Below are positions 1 through 8,751 of a DNA stretch of 64,000 nt, in pieces. Every line of letters begins with the position of its first letter. Within the stretch, counting starts at the first letter, position 1. Origin of the DNA: Colwellia_A sp047621305 (GTDB taxonomy: Bacteria; Pseudomonadota; Gammaproteobacteria; Enterobacterales; Alteromonadaceae); contig JBLHNB010000015.1 in the NCBI GenBank assembly GCA_047621305.1, positions 1-64,000 of the forward strand. Reading direction: 5' to 3'. Under the pieces are notes generated by a model. The model saw nothing but the letters and a program-made list of their open reading frames with translations, ran no database searches and was not told the DNA's origin. Made by a program: the position numbers and the translations under genes.

Positions 1-125
1 ATGGCTAAAAATTTTAGCTACAAGATGCATGATTGAGTAATAGCGAGCTATTAGGATTGAATGCAACGCAGTAGATGAGGTTTTTAGACTGATCAAAACC
101 TGCATCTTCAATGAGTACGGGTATA
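1..125 (-). repeat. MITE-like dispersed repeat, copy 1, cut by the window edge
   Basis: This stretch is nearly identical, in reverse orientation, to 31567-31690. It ends in the same terminal sequence (GCATCTTCAATGAGTACGGG followed by TATA). Copy 2 is complete and has terminal inverted repeats of about 24 bp, so copy 1 lacks roughly its first 35 bp outside the window. No transposase is encoded; a short reading frame through the repeat has no recognisable product. A miniature inverted-repeat element moved in trans is the most likely explanation; the parent transposase is not visible here. Confidence 0.75.
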
Positions 126-191
126 TATAGAATGTCCGTTATTTTTGCGAGCGAGAGTAAGGACGTTTGAGAACAAAACCTAACGGTCAAT

Positions 192-1340
192 CTAGATTTG
201 TGTCTTTTTAAAGGTGATAATAAAAACGGTACCAGCACCGACTGTACTATCAATATTTATAGTGCCATCTAATGTATCTTCAATAAGCTCTTTGCATATA
301 CCTAACCCCAAGCCTGAACCACCTTTGCCAGCCTTAGTTGTATAAAATTTATCAAAGGCGTGTTGTTGCTGGACGATAGTCATACCAACGCCATTATCAC
401 TATAACGTAGGTATACTTGATTGTTGGCAACGCTGGCAATTATTCTAATTTCACCAACCTGTTGATCCTTAAAAGCGTGCATTAATGAGTTATTAATTAA
501 ATTAGTAATAACTTGCGATAAGACTCCCGGATAAGTATGAATAATTAAGTCTTTTTCTATATCGAGTAACACCTTATGACCAACCCCTCTAAACGTAGGT
601 TGTATCGTAGTTAAAATATTTTCAATATAATTCAATAAATCAAATTCAATTAAACGTTGGCTACACTGATCAACTGCAATTTCTTTAAAGCTAAGCATTA
701 TTTCAGATGCTCTTGTAGAATTATGTCTACAATGATCCAGTGCTTTCGTTAGTTGTTCCATGAAATGAGTGAACTTCTTTTTATCTAAAGATTGTTGCTT
801 AAAGGCATCTTGAATAATCAATGTCTGCTCTTGTATATAGTCAACCAACAACATCATAGTGCCAAGTGGTGATGCAACTTCATGGGTAATATCTGCAACC
901 ATCTTCCCTAAATCTGCCATTTTACGTTCTTTTTTCATCAAGTTACGCTCTAAATTTAGCTGTTGGGCTTGAGCTAACTGACTTTTAACCCTAGCGATAA
1001 CCACATCTTCATTTACCGGTTTAGCAATGTAATCAATAGCACCAAAGGACAAACCTTTGCGAAGGTCTTCTGGCTCAACTTTAGCAGTGACAAATATAAT
1101 AGGGATATGAGCATATCGAGGAGTATCTTTTAATATTTTACAGATTTGGTAACCGTCGATTCCTGGCATAACGATATCTAACAAAATTAAGTCTATATTC
1201 GTTTTATCAAGAACTTTCAGTGCTTTCTCACCACTTGTAACAGCACATATATTATAATTAAAAGGTTTTAGGTAACACTTTAATATGTCCAGATTATTTT
1301 GATTATCATCAACGAGTAAAATAGTGCTGCTTTGAATCAC
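192..1340 (-). CDS. Response regulator/histidine kinase hybrid (receiver domain first)
   Basis: A cytoplasmic signalling protein of 382 aa. Residues about 5-125 form a CheY-like receiver with acidic pocket D11-D12, phospho-acceptor D55 (LILLDIVMPG), T85 and K107. A short coiled linker leads to a HisKA-type segment with H153 in ITHEVASPLG, then a HATPase_c domain with an N box (NLINNSLMHA), G1 (DNGVGM) and G2 (GSGLGLGI). There is no membrane segment or sensor domain, so the input probably comes by phosphorylation of the receiver or from a partner. The longest frame starts at TTG 1367 without an RBS. GTG at 1340 has AGGGAA six bases upstream and is preferred. It stands alone on this strand; partner unknown. 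Confidence 0.88.
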   Translation of the reverse strand: MIQSSTILLVDDNQNNLDILKCYLKPFNYNICAVTSGEKALKVLDKTNIDLILLDIVMPGIDGYQICKILKDTPRYAHIPIIFVTAKVEPEDLRKGLSFGAIDYIAKPVNEDVVIARVKSQLAQAQQLNLERNLMKKERKMADLGKMVADITHEVASPLGTMMLLVDYIQEQTLIIQDAFKQQSLDKKKFTHFMEQLTKALDHCRHNSTRASEIMLSFKEIAVDQCSQRLIEFDLLNYIENILTTIQPTFRGVGHKVLLDIEKDLIIHTYPGVLSQVITNLINNSLMHAFKDQQVGEIRIIASVANNQVYLRYSDNGVGMTIVQQQHAFDKFYTTKAGKGGSGLGLGICKELIEDTLDGTINIDSTVGAGTVFIITFKKTQI

Positions 1341-1777
1341 AAAATATTCCCTATCATTAATAGCCAACCTATTTACATTGAATTGGACTTAAGTTGAATT
1401 AAGTGAAATTGAATGTAATTGAGTGCAATAAAATTGATCACCCATGGATATAAATCCTTGTACATATAAACTTAGTACACTCTTGTCTAAATTCCCAATA
1501 AAGTCACACTTTGATACAATTGTGAATATACCCATATATTTCAGAATATAATGACCTCCTTCAACATTCCCCATTAATGCTATTTATTCCCTTATTGTTA
1601 TTTTTTTACCATTCAAAAGGTATGACCTCATCCGCCACTTATATCCCTCACACTTTTATAAGTCCTCGACCTAAAGTATAGGATCAACATTCTCTATGAC
1701 ATAAAATGTCTGATATAGTATTGCCAATTGAATTAATTGATTGCTCCCCTGCCATTAACAACAAAAGGAATGAATAC
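1341..1777. other. Intergenic region between divergent genes
   Basis: About 440 bp separate the divergent kinase and PH-domain genes. Near 1380-1435 the sequence is built of loose, degenerate repeats of the type TTGAATT / AATTGAGTG, probably low-complexity DNA. A 61-residue minus-strand frame (1389-1574) has no recognisable features. Promoters for both flanking genes must lie here, but none is strong enough to call. Confidence 0.5.
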
Positions 1778-2320
1778 ATGAGTATTGCTGAGTTTACCAA
1801 TGATCAAATAACAAGTAAGCATAGGCCAAACATTGATGACATTGATATGCTTTTACTCGATAAAAAATACCCGAAAGCCAATAGGATCATATTAAGCTTA
1901 ACCACTTTGGTGTGTGCTTTGCTATTTCTTAGTATTTATTTTCAACCTTTTATCGCATTGACAACTGTATTTTCTTTAGTTGTGCCTATCATTGGCGGAA
2001 TTATTACCACGATACTCATCCTCTTAACTCTTTATCATAGTGTTGCCGACCCTCTAAAATCCTATGCCCTTAGATCGCATGACTTAAGTTATTTTAGTGG
2101 TTTGATATTCAAAAAAATGGTGACTCAACCTATCACGCGTATTCAGCATATTGAATTAAAACAGGGGCCAATTGAGCGCCGTATAGGTTTAGCAACCTTA
2201 CAAGTATTTAGTGCTGGTGGCGCGATGCATACTTTTGAAATTCCGGGATTGTCGCTAACAACAGCACAGCATATTCGCCAATATATTTTACAACACAAGG
2301 ATTCAGTGCAATATGGATAA
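1778..2320 (+). CDS. YdbS-like membrane PH-domain protein
   Basis: A membrane protein of 180 aa from the chosen start. Two hydrophobic segments (about residues 36-55 and 60-85) precede one bacterial PH domain of the DUF304/bPH_2 type, with the characteristic pattern of a loading segment, QPITRIQHIELKQGPIERRIG and a closing GLATLQVFSAGG strand. The family's biochemical role is unsettled; Bacillus YdbS/YdbT are linked to resistance to an antimicrobial peptide. The frame is open from 1706, but ATG 1778 has AAAGGA eight bases upstream while 1706 has no RBS. It overlaps the next PH-domain gene by eight bases, so the two are almost certainly co-translated and form one complex. Confidence 0.82.
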   Translation: MSIAEFTNDQITSKHRPNIDDIDMLLLDKKYPKANRIILSLTTLVCALLFLSIYFQPFIALTTVFSLVVPIIGGIITTILILLTLYHSVADPLKSYALRSHDLSYFSGLIFKKMVTQPITRIQHIELKQGPIERRIGLATLQVFSAGGAMHTFEIPGLSLTTAQHIRQYILQHKDSVQYG

Positions 2321-3893
2321 CGAAGCTCAATTAAAAGAGGATATTGTTGGCAATAGCATTACAAATGACATAACAACCCATACTTGGCAACGATTATCCC
2401 CCATAGCCATACTGTACTTTTCTGTCACTTTCATTCGCACATTGGTTGGACAGTTTATTTTTATCGCACCGGGGCTCTTGATTGCTTATAACACCATAAA
2501 AAACGACCTTTTTTTTGCTTTACCTATTGCGATTTTTGTCGGTGTTTCATTATTCGCCTACGCCTTACTTAGTTTCTATTTTTTCCAATATCGACTTTCC
2601 GATGGAAGTATTGAAATTCGTTCTGGCGTGCTCAATAAAAAGCAGGTGAACCTGCCTTTTTCTCGTATTCAAAACGTAAAAATTGAACAACCTATTTACT
2701 ATCGTCACGCTGGTTTTGCTTGCTTAACCCTTGATACTGCAGGCTCTGTAAAACAAGAAGCGAAAGTTGTTGCCTTAAAACTCGAGTTTGCTGAAAAACT
2801 AAAACAAGAAATATTAACGCAACATGAAATGCATATAGATCTTTTAGCCGAGCATTTAGAGTCAACAGCAGCGATTCAAATACCACCAGATGAAACATTA
2901 TTAAATACGCGAACCGTTAAGGATTTAGTTATCCATGGTATTACCAGTAATCGTATTTGGATTTTCCTCGGTTTATTAGCCCCTATGTATGATGAGATCG
3001 CACGTTATAGTGGCGAATTTTTATTAGCTATAGGATTTAATTTGGGTGAGTCATTCAATCTGGTTACCCACTCTTGGTGGCAAGTGAGCCTGTATGCTTT
3101 ATCAATGACGATGTTTATTATGTTATTGCTCACGTTATTTTCTGTCATTGGTTCAATCATGACCTTTTACGGCTATACCTTAACCAAAAAAGGAGACCGT
3201 TATATTCGTCGTAGTGGTTTATTTACTAAACATGAAGTGACTATGCGCCTATCAAGACTACAGATGATTACCCACAAACGTGATTGGTTAGACATGCTAT
3301 TAAAGCGCGTCAACCTCAATTTCGAACAGAGTAATGCGGGAATGCAAGGAATGCAAAACGCATCGTTAATCAACAAAATAATGGTTCCGTCGATCAAACC
3401 TGCGCAAGCAAATGCCCTTATCAATGAAGTTTATCCCAATAATCAACTCGCTGATCTCCCCTTTCAAGCGATCAGCAAACGCTATTTAATGCGTATTATT
3501 GGTTTTATAGGGTTGCCACTATATTTAGCCGTTTTGGCAACTGTGCTATATAATAATAAGCTCCAACTCGTTTTCATTTTTTCTGGTGTGTTTTTATTTC
3601 TTTGCCTGCTTACCTATATGCATTGGCTTCGTTGGGGCTATGCAGCAGACAAAAATTATATCTATGTACGTAAAGGTGTCTTTGGTATCGATTACTATTG
3701 TTTTCCTCTTTATAAAGTACAACAAACAAGTTTTAAGCAAAGTCTATTTATGAAACGCCGAGGTTTATGTAGCATTAAATTAGTCTTAGCCTCTGGTGCT
3801 ATCGATATTCCATTTATTACCGAAGAGCAAGGCAAAGAACTGGTTAATAGCTGCCTATATCATATTGAATCTAGCGGTAAATCCTGGATGTAA
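2313..3893 (+). CDS. YdbT-like membrane protein with three PH domains
   Basis: A multipass membrane protein of 526 aa. Hydrophobic pairs near residues 30-90, 215-290 and 390-440 alternate with three bPH_2 modules. Each module has a 'RxGxxxKxxxxLPxSRxQ' type strand: SGVLNKKQVNLPFSRIQ (about 115-130), SGLFTKHEVTMRLSRLQ (about 305-320) and KGVFGIDYYCFPLYKVQ (about 450-466). This triple arrangement is usual for the YdbT partner of YdbS. The start overlaps the end of the upstream YdbS-like gene, indicating an operon. The molecular function is not known; an envelope-stress or lipid-binding role would be inference. Confidence 0.85.
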   Translation: MDNEAQLKEDIVGNSITNDITTHTWQRLSPIAILYFSVTFIRTLVGQFIFIAPGLLIAYNTIKNDLFFALPIAIFVGVSLFAYALLSFYFFQYRLSDGSIEIRSGVLNKKQVNLPFSRIQNVKIEQPIYYRHAGFACLTLDTAGSVKQEAKVVALKLEFAEKLKQEILTQHEMHIDLLAEHLESTAAIQIPPDETLLNTRTVKDLVIHGITSNRIWIFLGLLAPMYDEIARYSGEFLLAIGFNLGESFNLVTHSWWQVSLYALSMTMFIMLLLTLFSVIGSIMTFYGYTLTKKGDRYIRRSGLFTKHEVTMRLSRLQMITHKRDWLDMLLKRVNLNFEQSNAGMQGMQNASLINKIMVPSIKPAQANALINEVYPNNQLADLPFQAISKRYLMRIIGFIGLPLYLAVLATVLYNNKLQLVFIFSGVFLFLCLLTYMHWLRWGYAADKNYIYVRKGVFGIDYYCFPLYKVQQTSFKQSLFMKRRGLCSIKLVLASGAIDIPFITEEQGKELVNSCLYHIESSGKSWM

Positions 3894-4020
3894 ACGTTGA
3901 GGTTAAAATAGAGCCAAAATAACCCAAGATAGAGAACGATTGTTCTTACTTTGCTTTAACTCTACACTTAAACAATGACAATGACTCAATACAAAGCAAA
4001 CAAAATAATAAAGGCATAAA

Positions 4021-5379
4021 ATGAAGCAATTACTTAACGCCGATAATAAAGGCATCCCACTTTTCATTTTTGATAAAATTGGATATCACGCTTGGTTAAA
4101 ACAACAGACTAGCCAAGTACAAAATTGGCTAAAACAAACTAGCTATAAAGATGAAGGCATATCACTCATTCCTAATGCCCAAGGAGAGCTTGAACAAGTA
4201 CTTTTTGTTACTGAACACCCCGAGCACTACTTTTCTTGTGGCGACATAATTAAGCAACTTCCACAAGGGCAATATTTACTTAACACTGAAGCACACTACC
4301 AAGATGCTATTTGTTTTTCATGGTTAGTCGGTAGCTATCAGTATAATCGTTATAAAAAAAGCGACAAAACCCTACCAATACTCTCTGTAGCCAATCAAAG
4401 TACGGTTGATAAAGCGCTAATATATGCTGAAGCAACAGCACTTACCCGCGATTTAATCAATACTCCTGCAGCAGATATGATGCCTAAAGATATCGGCGTA
4501 AGTACCGTTAGTATCGCTGAACGCTTCGGTGGTCAAGTGACACAAATTATTGGTGATGATTTATTGGCAGAAAATTACCCAACCATTCACGCTGTTGGCC
4601 GTGCTAGTGTCCATGCACCTCAACTTATTGATTTAACATGGGGCGATAAAACGCATCCTAAAGTAACACTTGTGGGCAAAGGCGTATGTTTTGATAGTGG
4701 CGGTTTAGACTTAAAACCTGCGGCGGGTATGCGTAATATGAAAAAAGATATGGGCGGTTCTGCTCATGTTTTAGGCTTGGCTCAGCTGATCATGGCACAT
4801 AATTTACCTATAAACTTACGGGTGCTTATTCCTGCTGTTGAAAACGCTGTATCAAATAATGCCTTTCGTCCAGGTGATGTGATTACAACACGTAAGGGTA
4901 TTACTGTTGAAATTGACAATACCGATGCCGAAGGCCGTTTAGTATTATGTGATGCATTGACTGAAGCAGAGAACGATCAACCTGAATTATTAATAGACTT
5001 TGCAACATTAACTGGTGCAATGCGCGTGGCTTTGGGTACTGAATTACCGGGTTTTTTCTCTACTAATGACGATGTTGCGGCGGGTATAACAGCTGCGGGT
5101 CTTGCTATTAATGACCCTGTATGGCGTATGCCTTTGCATGATGCCTATAAAGATATGCTTAAAAGCCAAATCGCGGATATGACAAACTGTTCAACGACAC
5201 CTTTTGGCGGAGCGATTACGGCAGCGCTATATTTACAAGAGTTTATCAGCGATAAAACCGATTGGGTACACTTTGATGTAATGGCGTTTAACGTACGTCA
5301 TTTATCGGGTCGACCTCTCGGTGGTGAAGCTTTTGGGATTAGAGCCGTATTCGATTATTTACAGAATCGTTACCGTTAA
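4021..5379 (+). CDS. M17 (leucyl) aminopeptidase family protein
   Basis: A cytosolic zinc/manganese aminopeptidase of 452 aa that removes N-terminal residues from peptides. The C-terminal catalytic domain carries all M17 signatures: K220 and D225 in KGVCFDSGG, D243 in KKDMGGSAHV, and D302 and E304 with catalytic R306 in the family signature NTDAEGRL. The N-terminal 150 residues are diverged from PepA and shorter, resembling the PepB-like or smaller M17 branch, so I do not assign pepA or pepB. AAAGG lies upstream of the ATG. The gene appears monocistronic and is followed by a clear hairpin terminator. Confidence 0.93.
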   Translation: MKQLLNADNKGIPLFIFDKIGYHAWLKQQTSQVQNWLKQTSYKDEGISLIPNAQGELEQVLFVTEHPEHYFSCGDIIKQLPQGQYLLNTEAHYQDAICFSWLVGSYQYNRYKKSDKTLPILSVANQSTVDKALIYAEATALTRDLINTPAADMMPKDIGVSTVSIAERFGGQVTQIIGDDLLAENYPTIHAVGRASVHAPQLIDLTWGDKTHPKVTLVGKGVCFDSGGLDLKPAAGMRNMKKDMGGSAHVLGLAQLIMAHNLPINLRVLIPAVENAVSNNAFRPGDVITTRKGITVEIDNTDAEGRLVLCDALTEAENDQPELLIDFATLTGAMRVALGTELPGFFSTNDDVAAGITAAGLAINDPVWRMPLHDAYKDMLKSQIADMTNCSTTPFGGAITAALYLQEFISDKTDWVHFDVMAFNVRHLSGRPLGGEAFGIRAVFDYLQNRYR

Positions 5380-5411
5380 AAATACCGATTAACGTGGTAA
5401 CTTACCAATAG

Positions 5412-5438
5412 AAAATGCGTATTGATATACGCATTTTT
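5412..5438 (+). terminator. Intrinsic terminator after the M17 peptidase
   Basis: Perfect 10-11 bp stem (AAAATGCGTA / TACGCATTTT) with a short loop and a run of five T, 32 bases after the peptidase stop. The run of A on the left arm means it could also work for the convergent motX transcript. Confidence 0.8.
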
Positions 5439-5545
5439 AACTAAGCCTTAATACCAGCTAAAATACAAATTCATAGAACACACTAACTAATCCCTACAGT
5501 TAATCTTGCAATATACTGCTCTTGAAGAAAATGATATCTAGATGT

Positions 5546-6163
5546 TTACTCAAGGGTTTTCATTGCTTCTAAAACGATACGTTCTGGCATTTTTTCCGCT
5601 AATTGGCTTAATAACTTAGTGATTTTTTTATGTGTTTTTTTATCATTAGTTACTGAGTGATGTAATTGGGAATATAAAATAGGGAAATCAAGTGGACTGC
5701 CAAAACCTTCATTATAAATTTTCGCTAAACGCATTTGTGCTTTTAAATTTTTTAACGTTGCCGCCTCTTTGAGGTAAATTATTGCCTTACTAATATCTGG
5801 TTGCATAAACTTACCCATATGATGATAACGCCCCAACTGCTCAATAGCTTCAGATAGTCCCTGATCTGCAGCCTCTCCCATATAATATAAACCCAGCGGT
5901 AAATCTGTCTCCACACAAACACCATATGCTAACATATCTCCCCATAAGAACTGATATGACGGCATTTTAGATTTACTTGCACGCGCTTCGATATCTTGTA
6001 TTAGCTGACATTCATCAAGAACCACTCGACTTAAGTGCTTATTTTCCTTTATTAAATTCAAAAGTTGATTGTCTGTATAAATTTGTACGGCTTGTAGTGT
6101 TTGCCCATAGCTCACAGGAACGAAAAACAACAAAAATAAAGAAAAGATAATTAAACAGCGCAT
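5546..6163 (-). CDS. motX: Sodium-driven flagellar motor T-ring protein MotX
   Basis: A periplasmic protein of 205 aa. In Vibrio, MotX forms the T ring with MotY and recruits the PomA/PomB stator of the Na+-driven polar flagellum. It has an N-terminal signal peptide (hydrophobic 3-18, then a VSYGQ cleavage region). The mature part carries the MotX hallmarks: DECQLIQDIEARA, YQFLWGDMLAYGVCVE, two Sel1-like repeats (GLYYMGEAADQGLSEA, AIIYLKEAATLKNLKA) and the closing GSPLDF...SVTNDKKTHKKI segment, with the two cysteines. Length matches the family. As in many Alteromonadales it stands apart from flagellar clusters. Alternative: a generic Sel1-repeat protein, but the match extends well beyond the repeats. 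Confidence 0.86.
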   Translation of the reverse strand: MRCLIIFSLFLLFFVPVSYGQTLQAVQIYTDNQLLNLIKENKHLSRVVLDECQLIQDIEARASKSKMPSYQFLWGDMLAYGVCVETDLPLGLYYMGEAADQGLSEAIEQLGRYHHMGKFMQPDISKAIIYLKEAATLKNLKAQMRLAKIYNEGFGSPLDFPILYSQLHHSVTNDKKTHKKITKLLSQLAEKMPERIVLEAMKTLE

Positions 6164-6388
6164 AATAAAACCTAAATAGTGAAAATTGCATTAAAGGAAA
6201 ATAGCTAAACTAACTAGTGTATCGGCATCAATTTTAAAAGATTAACAACTAACGTCAATAACAATAAGTCTGATAGTAACACTAACCATTTAGCTAGCAA
6301 TTTTAATACCAGTGATATCATGACTAAATGCTTGCACAACCGAGTAGAAAGTATAACAATAAGCCAGCTTTATTTTATAGGGAAGTAA

Positions 6389-7402
6389 ATGTCAGAACTA
6401 AACCAGTTAATTGAAAATTCAAGAATTAATGAATCTATTTCAAAGAAACTATTTGCAATAGAAACTGAAGTTTTATCGTGCCAATCAAGCCACGAGCTAT
6501 TGAAGCACTTACTTGGATCAATTAAGGATAAATTTAATTTAACTGGCATCCATTTACTACTGGTAGAACCCACTCCACTTAGTTATCTGTTAAATGGCAA
6601 CTTACAGTCCGATTGGCATAAGCAAAATACACGTCAAATATCTTATGAGCATTTAAGTCTATACCACAAAAACAATAAGCCTTATTTAACGAATGACCTG
6701 ACACAGATTGCTACAATCATCCCTAAAAGCTTACTAACGCTAACAAAGTCTGCCGCATTAACGCCGCTTACCTTAGAAGATAAGTTATTTGGTAGTTTGT
6801 TATTTACCGACAATGATGAAATGCGCTTTCATCCAGAATTAGGTACATATCATCTCGAGCAGTTAGCCGTAAAAATTAGCTTATGTCTTTCTAATGTGTT
6901 GATCAGAGAACAATTAGAATACATGGCAAACTATGACCGTTTAACCGGAGTAGCGAACAGACGATTGATGGAAATAACCATCAATGAAGAACTTATTCGT
7001 CAACGTAGATATGGTGTACCCTTTTCACTTTTATTTATAGACTGCGACAAATTTAAAGAAATTAATGATACTTATGGCCATGATTGTGGTGACAAAGTAT
7101 TAAGCTACGTCGCCAGCCAACTACAAGAGTTGATCCGCGAAAATGATCGATGCTTTCGATATGCCGGAGATGAATTTGTTATTACTTTGGCAAGCCAGAC
7201 TTATGAAGAAGCCCTCGCAGCTTCTAAACGCTTGTGCCATTTTTTTGTCAACAACCCAATGCCATATCAAGGTAAACTGATCAATATTACTATCAGCTGT
7301 GGTGCTGCAGAATGTGAAGGTAATATTAATATGGATGCTTTACTCAAAAAGGCAGATCTGCACCTCTATAAAAATAAAGCAGTATTGTCAGTAAACGCAT
7401 AG
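6389..7402 (+). CDS. Diguanylate cyclase with N-terminal GAF-like domain
   Basis: A soluble 337 aa protein predicted to make cyclic di-GMP from two GTP. Residues about 20-170 look like a GAF/DUF484-type sensory domain. A GGDEF domain follows from about 180, opening with YDRLTGVANRR. It has metal-binding D218 in FIDCDKFK, the active-site variant AGDEF at 259-263 (Ala in the first position is common in active enzymes) and an allosteric I-site RxxD at 250-253, five residues before the active site. A good RBS (AGGGAAG) precedes the ATG. An HD-GYP gene follows 121 bp downstream, so synthesis and breakdown of c-di-GMP are encoded side by side, next to motX. Confidence 0.92.
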   Translation: MSELNQLIENSRINESISKKLFAIETEVLSCQSSHELLKHLLGSIKDKFNLTGIHLLLVEPTPLSYLLNGNLQSDWHKQNTRQISYEHLSLYHKNNKPYLTNDLTQIATIIPKSLLTLTKSAALTPLTLEDKLFGSLLFTDNDEMRFHPELGTYHLEQLAVKISLCLSNVLIREQLEYMANYDRLTGVANRRLMEITINEELIRQRRYGVPFSLLFIDCDKFKEINDTYGHDCGDKVLSYVASQLQELIRENDRCFRYAGDEFVITLASQTYEEALAASKRLCHFFVNNPMPYQGKLINITISCGAAECEGNINMDALLKKADLHLYKNKAVLSVNA

Positions 7403-7523
7403 CCGCAAGCGGAAAATATACGTCATTACCAATACATATTAACGACCACGTTTTTGAATTTTGTATTACACTTAATAGACGAGTGAATAACATCAACTAA
7501 CGAGAAATAGAGTTAATATTTTA

Positions 7524-8711
7524 ATGATAATAGAAATTAATATTAGCGAATTAAGAATCGGACATTTTGTTGTTGATATTGTTAAACAACGCGGTAGTTT
7601 TAATTTAACTCACCCTGGTCATATAAAAAGCGAAAAAATAATACAAAATTTGCTCCGTAAAGGTGTAAAAACACTACTTATTGATACCAGTAAAACATTA
7701 ACCAAGACTACAGAGATAATAAAAGAAAAAAGTGCTACTCAAAAGTACACAGATGATAACAATCGCCCTGTCATTTTATCCGTCACCAAAGCCCTCAAAT
7801 TATTTAATGAAGCAAAAAACATTCAAAAGAACGTTTTTGAAGATGCTTTGCTCGGTAAAGAGTTAAATTTAACCCCTGTTATTGAAGTTACCAATAAAAC
7901 AATAGAAACAATTTTCAAAAATCCAGATGCCTTAGCTTGTGTTATTAATATTCGTAAAAAACATGAGTATCTATTAGAGCATTCTGTTTCAGTTTCAGTG
8001 CTAATGACAATTTTTGCACGTTTTTTAAATATCGATAAACAAATCATTCAACTACTTTCTGTTGGTGCGTTTTTACATGATATTGGCAAAATAATGGTCC
8101 CAGATACTATTTTAAATAAGCCAGGGAAACTCACAGACAATGAATTTGAAATAATGAAGTCTCATGCAAATCACTCTATTGATATCATTAAACGTACGCC
8201 TGATATTGCTGAACTTAGTCTCGAAGTCGTGGCTCTACATCATGAAAAACTAGATGGCACAGGTTACCCTTTACAAATTAAAGGAGAAAATATTACGCAA
8301 TATGGCCGTATGATTACCATTTGCGATATCTTCGATGCCCTAACAGCCAACCGTTGCTATAAAGACGGCTACAGCCATGTAAAATCATTTAATATATTAA
8401 GAAAGCTTGCCCAACAAAACCAGCTAGACACTTCATTGGTTGACCAATTTATTAAATGCATGGGTGTATACCCAGTGGGCTCTTTAGTTGAGCTTAATTC
8501 TAATAAAATAGCGATAGTTGAGCGTAAAAATCAAGGTAACCCCACCAAGCCCAAAGTGAGAACATTTTACGACGCTCAAAAAAATCACTATGAGATGGCG
8601 AAAAATATCGACTTATCTGCCGAGGATGATTTTATTGTAAAAGGTGTTAGAGCCGATGATTTTGATTTGGATATGAACAAAATCATCGAGTTTCTATTAA
8701 TGGAAGGATAA
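7524..8711 (+). CDS. HD-GYP domain c-di-GMP phosphodiesterase
   Basis: A cytoplasmic protein of 395 aa. The first 120 residues are a DUF3391-like domain (ISELRIGHFVVDI at the start). The HD-GYP domain follows: H153, the HD pair at 185-186 in FLHDIGKIMVPD, H214 and H218, HH at 239-240, and HHEKLDGTGYP (239-249) with the GYP signature intact. These are the metal ligands and signature of active enzymes that hydrolyse c-di-GMP. The C-terminal 90 residues resemble the tail seen in other DUF3391-HD-GYP proteins. It follows a diguanylate cyclase on the same strand and probably shares regulation with it. Confidence 0.93.
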   Translation: MIIEINISELRIGHFVVDIVKQRGSFNLTHPGHIKSEKIIQNLLRKGVKTLLIDTSKTLTKTTEIIKEKSATQKYTDDNNRPVILSVTKALKLFNEAKNIQKNVFEDALLGKELNLTPVIEVTNKTIETIFKNPDALACVINIRKKHEYLLEHSVSVSVLMTIFARFLNIDKQIIQLLSVGAFLHDIGKIMVPDTILNKPGKLTDNEFEIMKSHANHSIDIIKRTPDIAELSLEVVALHHEKLDGTGYPLQIKGENITQYGRMITICDIFDALTANRCYKDGYSHVKSFNILRKLAQQNQLDTSLVDQFIKCMGVYPVGSLVELNSNKIAIVERKNQGNPTKPKVRTFYDAQKNHYEMAKNIDLSAEDDFIVKGVRADDFDLDMNKIIEFLLMEG

Positions 8712-8730
8712 CTATTTACTATAAATATGC

Positions 8731-8751
8731 AGTATAAATAATATTTATACT
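8731..8751. terminator. AT-rich hairpin between convergent genes
   Basis: AGTATAAAT / ATTTATACT with a three-base loop. It lies between the convergent HD-GYP and chemoreceptor genes and overlaps the chemoreceptor stop codon. The stem has little GC, so termination would be weak. Confidence 0.35.

Noticed and set aside
14..253. Minus-strand 79-residue reading frame at the window start
   Set aside because: It runs through the MITE-like repeat into the end of the kinase gene and has no recognisable domain.
1389..1574. Minus-strand 61-residue frame
   Set aside because: No domain, lies in low-complexity intergenic DNA, weak start.
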